Source of the DNA: Caldora sp. SIO3E6
GTDB taxonomy: Bacteria > Cyanobacteriota > Cyanobacteriia > Cyanobacteriales > Coleofasciculaceae
Direction of reading: 5' to 3'
Length of the DNA stretch: 5,648 nucleotides
Assembly (NCBI GenBank): GCA_010672185.1
Contig: JAAHHL010000524.1
Location: 1-5,648 of the forward strand
The notes below the pieces were generated by a model. The model did not search any database and was not told where the DNA came from. It worked only from the letters and a program-made list of their open reading frames with translations. The translations under genes and the position numbers were made by a program. Of this stretch, positions 3,165 through 5,648 are shown piece after piece (positions within the stretch are counted from its first letter, which is position 1; each line of letters begins with the position of its first letter).

Positions 3165-5630
3165 CTACTCCGGCTGTTCATGAATATTATATAAATTAAC
3201 CATATCCTCGTTAAGTACAAAATTGTACCTATTCTGGGACTTTTCCTTTTCTCTGTTATATAATCTACCCAGTTCTGAGTAAATGTGCCGCAGGCGTTTA
3301 TCTGCAAGAGCATCATCTTCTGTAGGATCAAGCAATGAATCCATCAATGTCTCTTGACTGAGAGAAAATTGAACCTGATTTTGGTTTTCAGTAATACCTA
3401 CATCAATGTCAGTGATTTCAATCATAGCCTGCACGACAGCTCGAATTCCACTCTTTGAACCAAAATATTCCTGAATTCGTTGAAACAGTTGACATCCTTC
3501 CTGATACCGGGAATTGCCAAAGGGAGGAAACTGCTGGAAATATTGACTATCTTGAGACAACAGATACAACCCATCATCACGATTGAACAAGAAATCCCTG
3601 CGGCGAAGGGCAGCTTGTCCGATTACTCCTGATAACAAGGGTAGAATGGTAAGTTCTAGCCAGGTAGCAAAACCTTCGTTGACAATTACAGCACTATCCC
3701 ACAATGCTCGAATTGCATTCTGATACTCTTCATATAGTTTACGAGGGTAAGGCGATCGCATCGACTTGGGATTAGCATTTCTCGTCATACCTTGTCGGTG
3801 CAGTATGGCTAATTGTTTCCCTAGGGTGGTTTGGGTGAAGAAAAAACCATGCCCGTATTGTTCATGTAGAATTAAGGCTGCAATATTTTGCTCTAACCAA
3901 ATCTGATCAGAGCCTTCAATCGAGAGCAAATTCTGTGCTAAGTTATCCCGATAAGCTCGATGCTCTTGAGCCAAATGTGAAGCTAGTTGAGGATCATAGG
4001 GGAGATAACAGCCATTGGTGGGAGAAAAAGTTGGGGCAATATAACGCAGTAACTGCCTGACTAAAGGTAAATTTTCCTGCTCCTCCATGCGAGCAACCCG
4101 CAGCAATTCCAGCAGCTTTTCCTGCAATGAACCAGAATAAATCTGGCTCACTAATGCTTCTGGAGTACAGATACGAAAGGAGATCTGTTGAATCGATTCT
4201 GCTTCTAATCCACATTGGAGTTCGACAACTCGTCGTCGGATTTCATCCTTCAATGGGTTAACAATAGTTTTCTCAATCTCTGCTATTTGAGCCTGTACCG
4301 AAGGACGAACTTGAATCAATCGAGAAATTCGCTGTCCCGTTTCCTTAACTACCAAAGCAATTGTACCAGCTCCAGCTTCTTGAGCCGTCAGCCTCCAGCG
4401 ATAGTTTGTCTCCGACTGCTCAATTGGTTCAACTACTAGTTGAGGAGAAGATGTAGCTACACTCAATTGCACAGAAGAAGCAACCACGTCAGTTTTTGGA
4501 CGAAAAACTGCCTTTACCTCAACGGGTTTTCCAATTTCCAGCAATTCTGGAACATTCTCGTGGTGGTTTTGGATAACCAAGTCAATCTCCACATTGGGAA
4601 TACATTGGAATTGAGCAACTGTATCAAAAAATAGAGGGTTAGGAGTTTTCAGTCTATCGACAATAAGTTTTAATTTATGAGTGCCGAGTTGAGTTGGCTT
4701 AACCTGCCACTCTAATTTAGCTTCACGGTAAGGAGCAAGAGAACGAATTACTTTTGCTGATGGTTCTGCAATTTCAACCCCCGAATCTGACTCCAACAAA
4801 CAGTCTATGTATTCCAGGCGTGTACCATGAGGATTACTCAGGGAAATAGAAAAAGTGGTAGCTACTCCATCCAGTACTTCAGTATTGATTTGAGCATCAA
4901 AGCAATCAATAAAATTTTGAGCCGCTAGCCAGCGAAAGATATTTAAAACTAGCTGTTGATTATTCCCGTATTGAAGATAATTGTCCTCGAAAATGATATG
5001 ATCTGCTATGGCAACAACTCTGCCCCCCTCTTCCAACTCTGCTGCTACTAAGCAAGCATCCCCAGTTTTTGGTAATTTAGCTACTACAGAGGGTGGGTAG
5101 AGTAACTTGTCAGGCAACTTCTCTGGAAGCACTTTTAGGTAAATTGGTTCATAGAAGTAGCATCTATTAACTTCTGAAGTGAGGTAATGAGGAACAAAGT
5201 CCTCAATGGTGTCAGGTGGATAACTATAGAGTTGCTTGAACTTGAGCCTAAATTTACCCATCAGTTCATTAGTACTGTTATCACCACCTTGCTCTAGCCG
5301 ACGCAGGGATTCATAGTTGACAGCAACCAAGAGAGAACCTCCTAAAGCAACAAACTCTAGGATTGTTTGAATCTCCTGAAGTGTAAAGCCACAGGTAGGA
5401 GCAAGCAAGACTAGGATCTTATATTTTATGCGATCGCCATCATCAATCAGAATTTCACTAGTCAGGGAACCGGGTTCTCCAGAATGAGTCTTTATTTCTG
5501 CCGAACTCCAGTTTAATTCACTTTCGAGAACTTGTCTCAATGCACTCTGTTGAGCAGTTTCGCTCTCTCCTGAAGGGGAAGGCAAGCGAAATAACTCTTG
5601 ATGAGCTTCATCAAATAAAACACTAATCAC
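3165..5630 (-). CDS. Multidomain zinc-metallopeptidase-like protein with DUF4350/GATase-like N-terminus and Ig-like middle
   Basis: The frame encodes 821 residues. Residues 1-240 resemble the class I glutamine amidotransferase-like fold of DUF4350/GldG-type proteins: VLFDEAHQELF at the start, YKILVLLAPTCGFTLQEIQTILEFVALGGSLLVAV (70-104), and GRVVAIADHIIFEDN (203-217) before NIFRWLAA. Residues about 245-443 are beta-rich with two Ig-like or CARDB-like repeats (SISLSNPHGTRLEYI; VEVKAVFRPKT). A helical linker (446-530) leads to a gluzincin-like domain: H589-E-Q-Y-G-H594, then NEGFATWLE (651-659), where E652 would be the third zinc ligand. HExxGH is the dipeptidyl peptidase III (M49) variant of HExxH, whereas NEGFA is typical of M1 aminopeptidases. 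No signal peptide or clear membrane span is seen, so it is probably cytoplasmic. The start is GTG; a TGA two codons upstream rules out extension. It lies 6 bases before the 109-residue ORF and heads the visible operon. Substrate and role are unknown. Confidence 0.85.
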   Translation of the reverse strand: MISVLFDEAHQELFRLPSPSGESETAQQSALRQVLESELNWSSAEIKTHSGEPGSLTSEILIDDGDRIKYKILVLLAPTCGFTLQEIQTILEFVALGGSLLVAVNYESLRRLEQGGDNSTNELMGKFRLKFKQLYSYPPDTIEDFVPHYLTSEVNRCYFYEPIYLKVLPEKLPDKLLYPPSVVAKLPKTGDACLVAAELEEGGRVVAIADHIIFEDNYLQYGNNQQLVLNIFRWLAAQNFIDCFDAQINTEVLDGVATTFSISLSNPHGTRLEYIDCLLESDSGVEIAEPSAKVIRSLAPYREAKLEWQVKPTQLGTHKLKLIVDRLKTPNPLFFDTVAQFQCIPNVEIDLVIQNHHENVPELLEIGKPVEVKAVFRPKTDVVASSVQLSVATSSPQLVVEPIEQSETNYRWRLTAQEAGAGTIALVVKETGQRISRLIQVRPSVQAQIAEIEKTIVNPLKDEIRRRVVELQCGLEAESIQQISFRICTPEALVSQIYSGSLQEKLLELLRVARMEEQENLPLVRQLLRYIAPTFSPTNGCYLPYDPQLASHLAQEHRAYRDNLAQNLLSIEGSDQIWLEQNIAALILHEQYGHGFFFTQTTLGKQLAILHRQGMTRNANPKSMRSPYPRKLYEEYQNAIRALWDSAVIVNEGFATWLELTILPLLSGVIGQAALRRRDFLFNRDDGLYLLSQDSQYFQQFPPFGNSRYQEGCQLFQRIQEYFGSKSGIRAVVQAMIEITDIDVGITENQNQVQFSLSQETLMDSLLDPTEDDALADKRLRHIYSELGRLYNREKEKSQNRYNFVLNEDMVNLYNIHEQPE
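3654..3680 (-). other. NEGFATWLE motif, predicted third zinc ligand
   Basis: Residues 651-659 of the large protein. The Glu of NEGFA supplies the third zinc ligand in M1-type gluzincins. Here it lies 57 residues after the second His of HExxGH, longer than the 18 usual in M1 and close to the roughly 50 of M49. Confidence 0.7.
3752..3759. other. HIP1 octamer GCGATCGC
   Basis: Second perfect copy of the cyanobacterial HIP1 palindrome, inside the metallopeptidase-like gene. Confidence 0.9.
3849..3866 (-). other. HExxGH zinc-binding motif
   Basis: Residues 589-594 (HEQYGH) follow the helix NIAALIL. The two His would bind zinc and E590 would activate water. The motif has one residue more than the common HExxH. 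Confidence 0.75.
5430..5437. other. HIP1 octamer GCGATCGC
   Basis: Third perfect HIP1 copy, near the 5' end of the metallopeptidase-like gene. Three copies in 5.6 kb is far above chance for an 8-base word and supports a cyanobacterial host. Confidence 0.9.
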
Positions 5631-5648
5631 TCTTCAACTCAAAAATAG

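Noticed and set aside
3994..4439. ORFs of 73 residues (minus) and 74 residues (plus) within the large gene
   Set aside because: Both overlap the well-supported 821-residue protein in other frames and have no recognisable features.
4440..4634. 64-residue plus-strand ORF
   Set aside because: Antisense to the Ig-like region of the large protein; low-complexity composition and no ribosome binding site.

Overview
The window looks like chromosomal DNA of a filamentous cyanobacterium (Nostoc/Calothrix-like). The evidence is several heptanucleotide tandem repeat tracts, three copies of the palindrome GCGATCGC (HIP1), and a widespread-looking GCGAGCA-N3-TGCTCGC intergenic palindrome. The species cannot be fixed from this window alone.

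Layout. Positions 1-249 hold three different short tandem repeat tracts. An AT-rich leader (250-452) then leads into a 49-codon plus-strand gene (453-602) that encodes a small amphipathic-helix protein, possibly related to the cyanobacterial ATP synthase inhibitor AtpTheta. A weak terminator-like hairpin follows. Everything else is on the minus strand. A ParD/ParE-type toxin-antitoxin pair (790-1370, 4-base ATGA overlap) is bracketed by two near-identical direct repeats (715-771 and 1431-1496). Beyond it lies a three-ORF cluster transcribed from about 5630 down to 1530: an 821-residue protein with a glutamine-amidotransferase-like/DUF4350-like N-terminus, Ig-like middle domains and a zinc-metallopeptidase-like C-terminus (HExxGH plus NEGFA); a 109-residue helical protein 6 bases downstream; and a 426-residue nucleoside phosphorylase/nucleosidase-fold protein carrying an inserted winged-helix-like segment.

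How the genes may work together. The large peptidase-like protein and the phosphorylase-fold protein are tightly linked through the small ORF. The small ORF and the phosphorylase ORF are in the same reading frame, separated by one TGA and six sense codons, and the phosphorylase ORF has only a poorly placed TTG start. They may therefore be one 542-codon gene interrupted by a nonsense codon, or a readthrough pair. A soluble protease beside a nucleotide-attacking phosphorylase domain resembles known bacterial conflict or programmed-death architectures. A protease-gated nucleosidase effector system is the most interesting inference here, but the sequence does not prove it.
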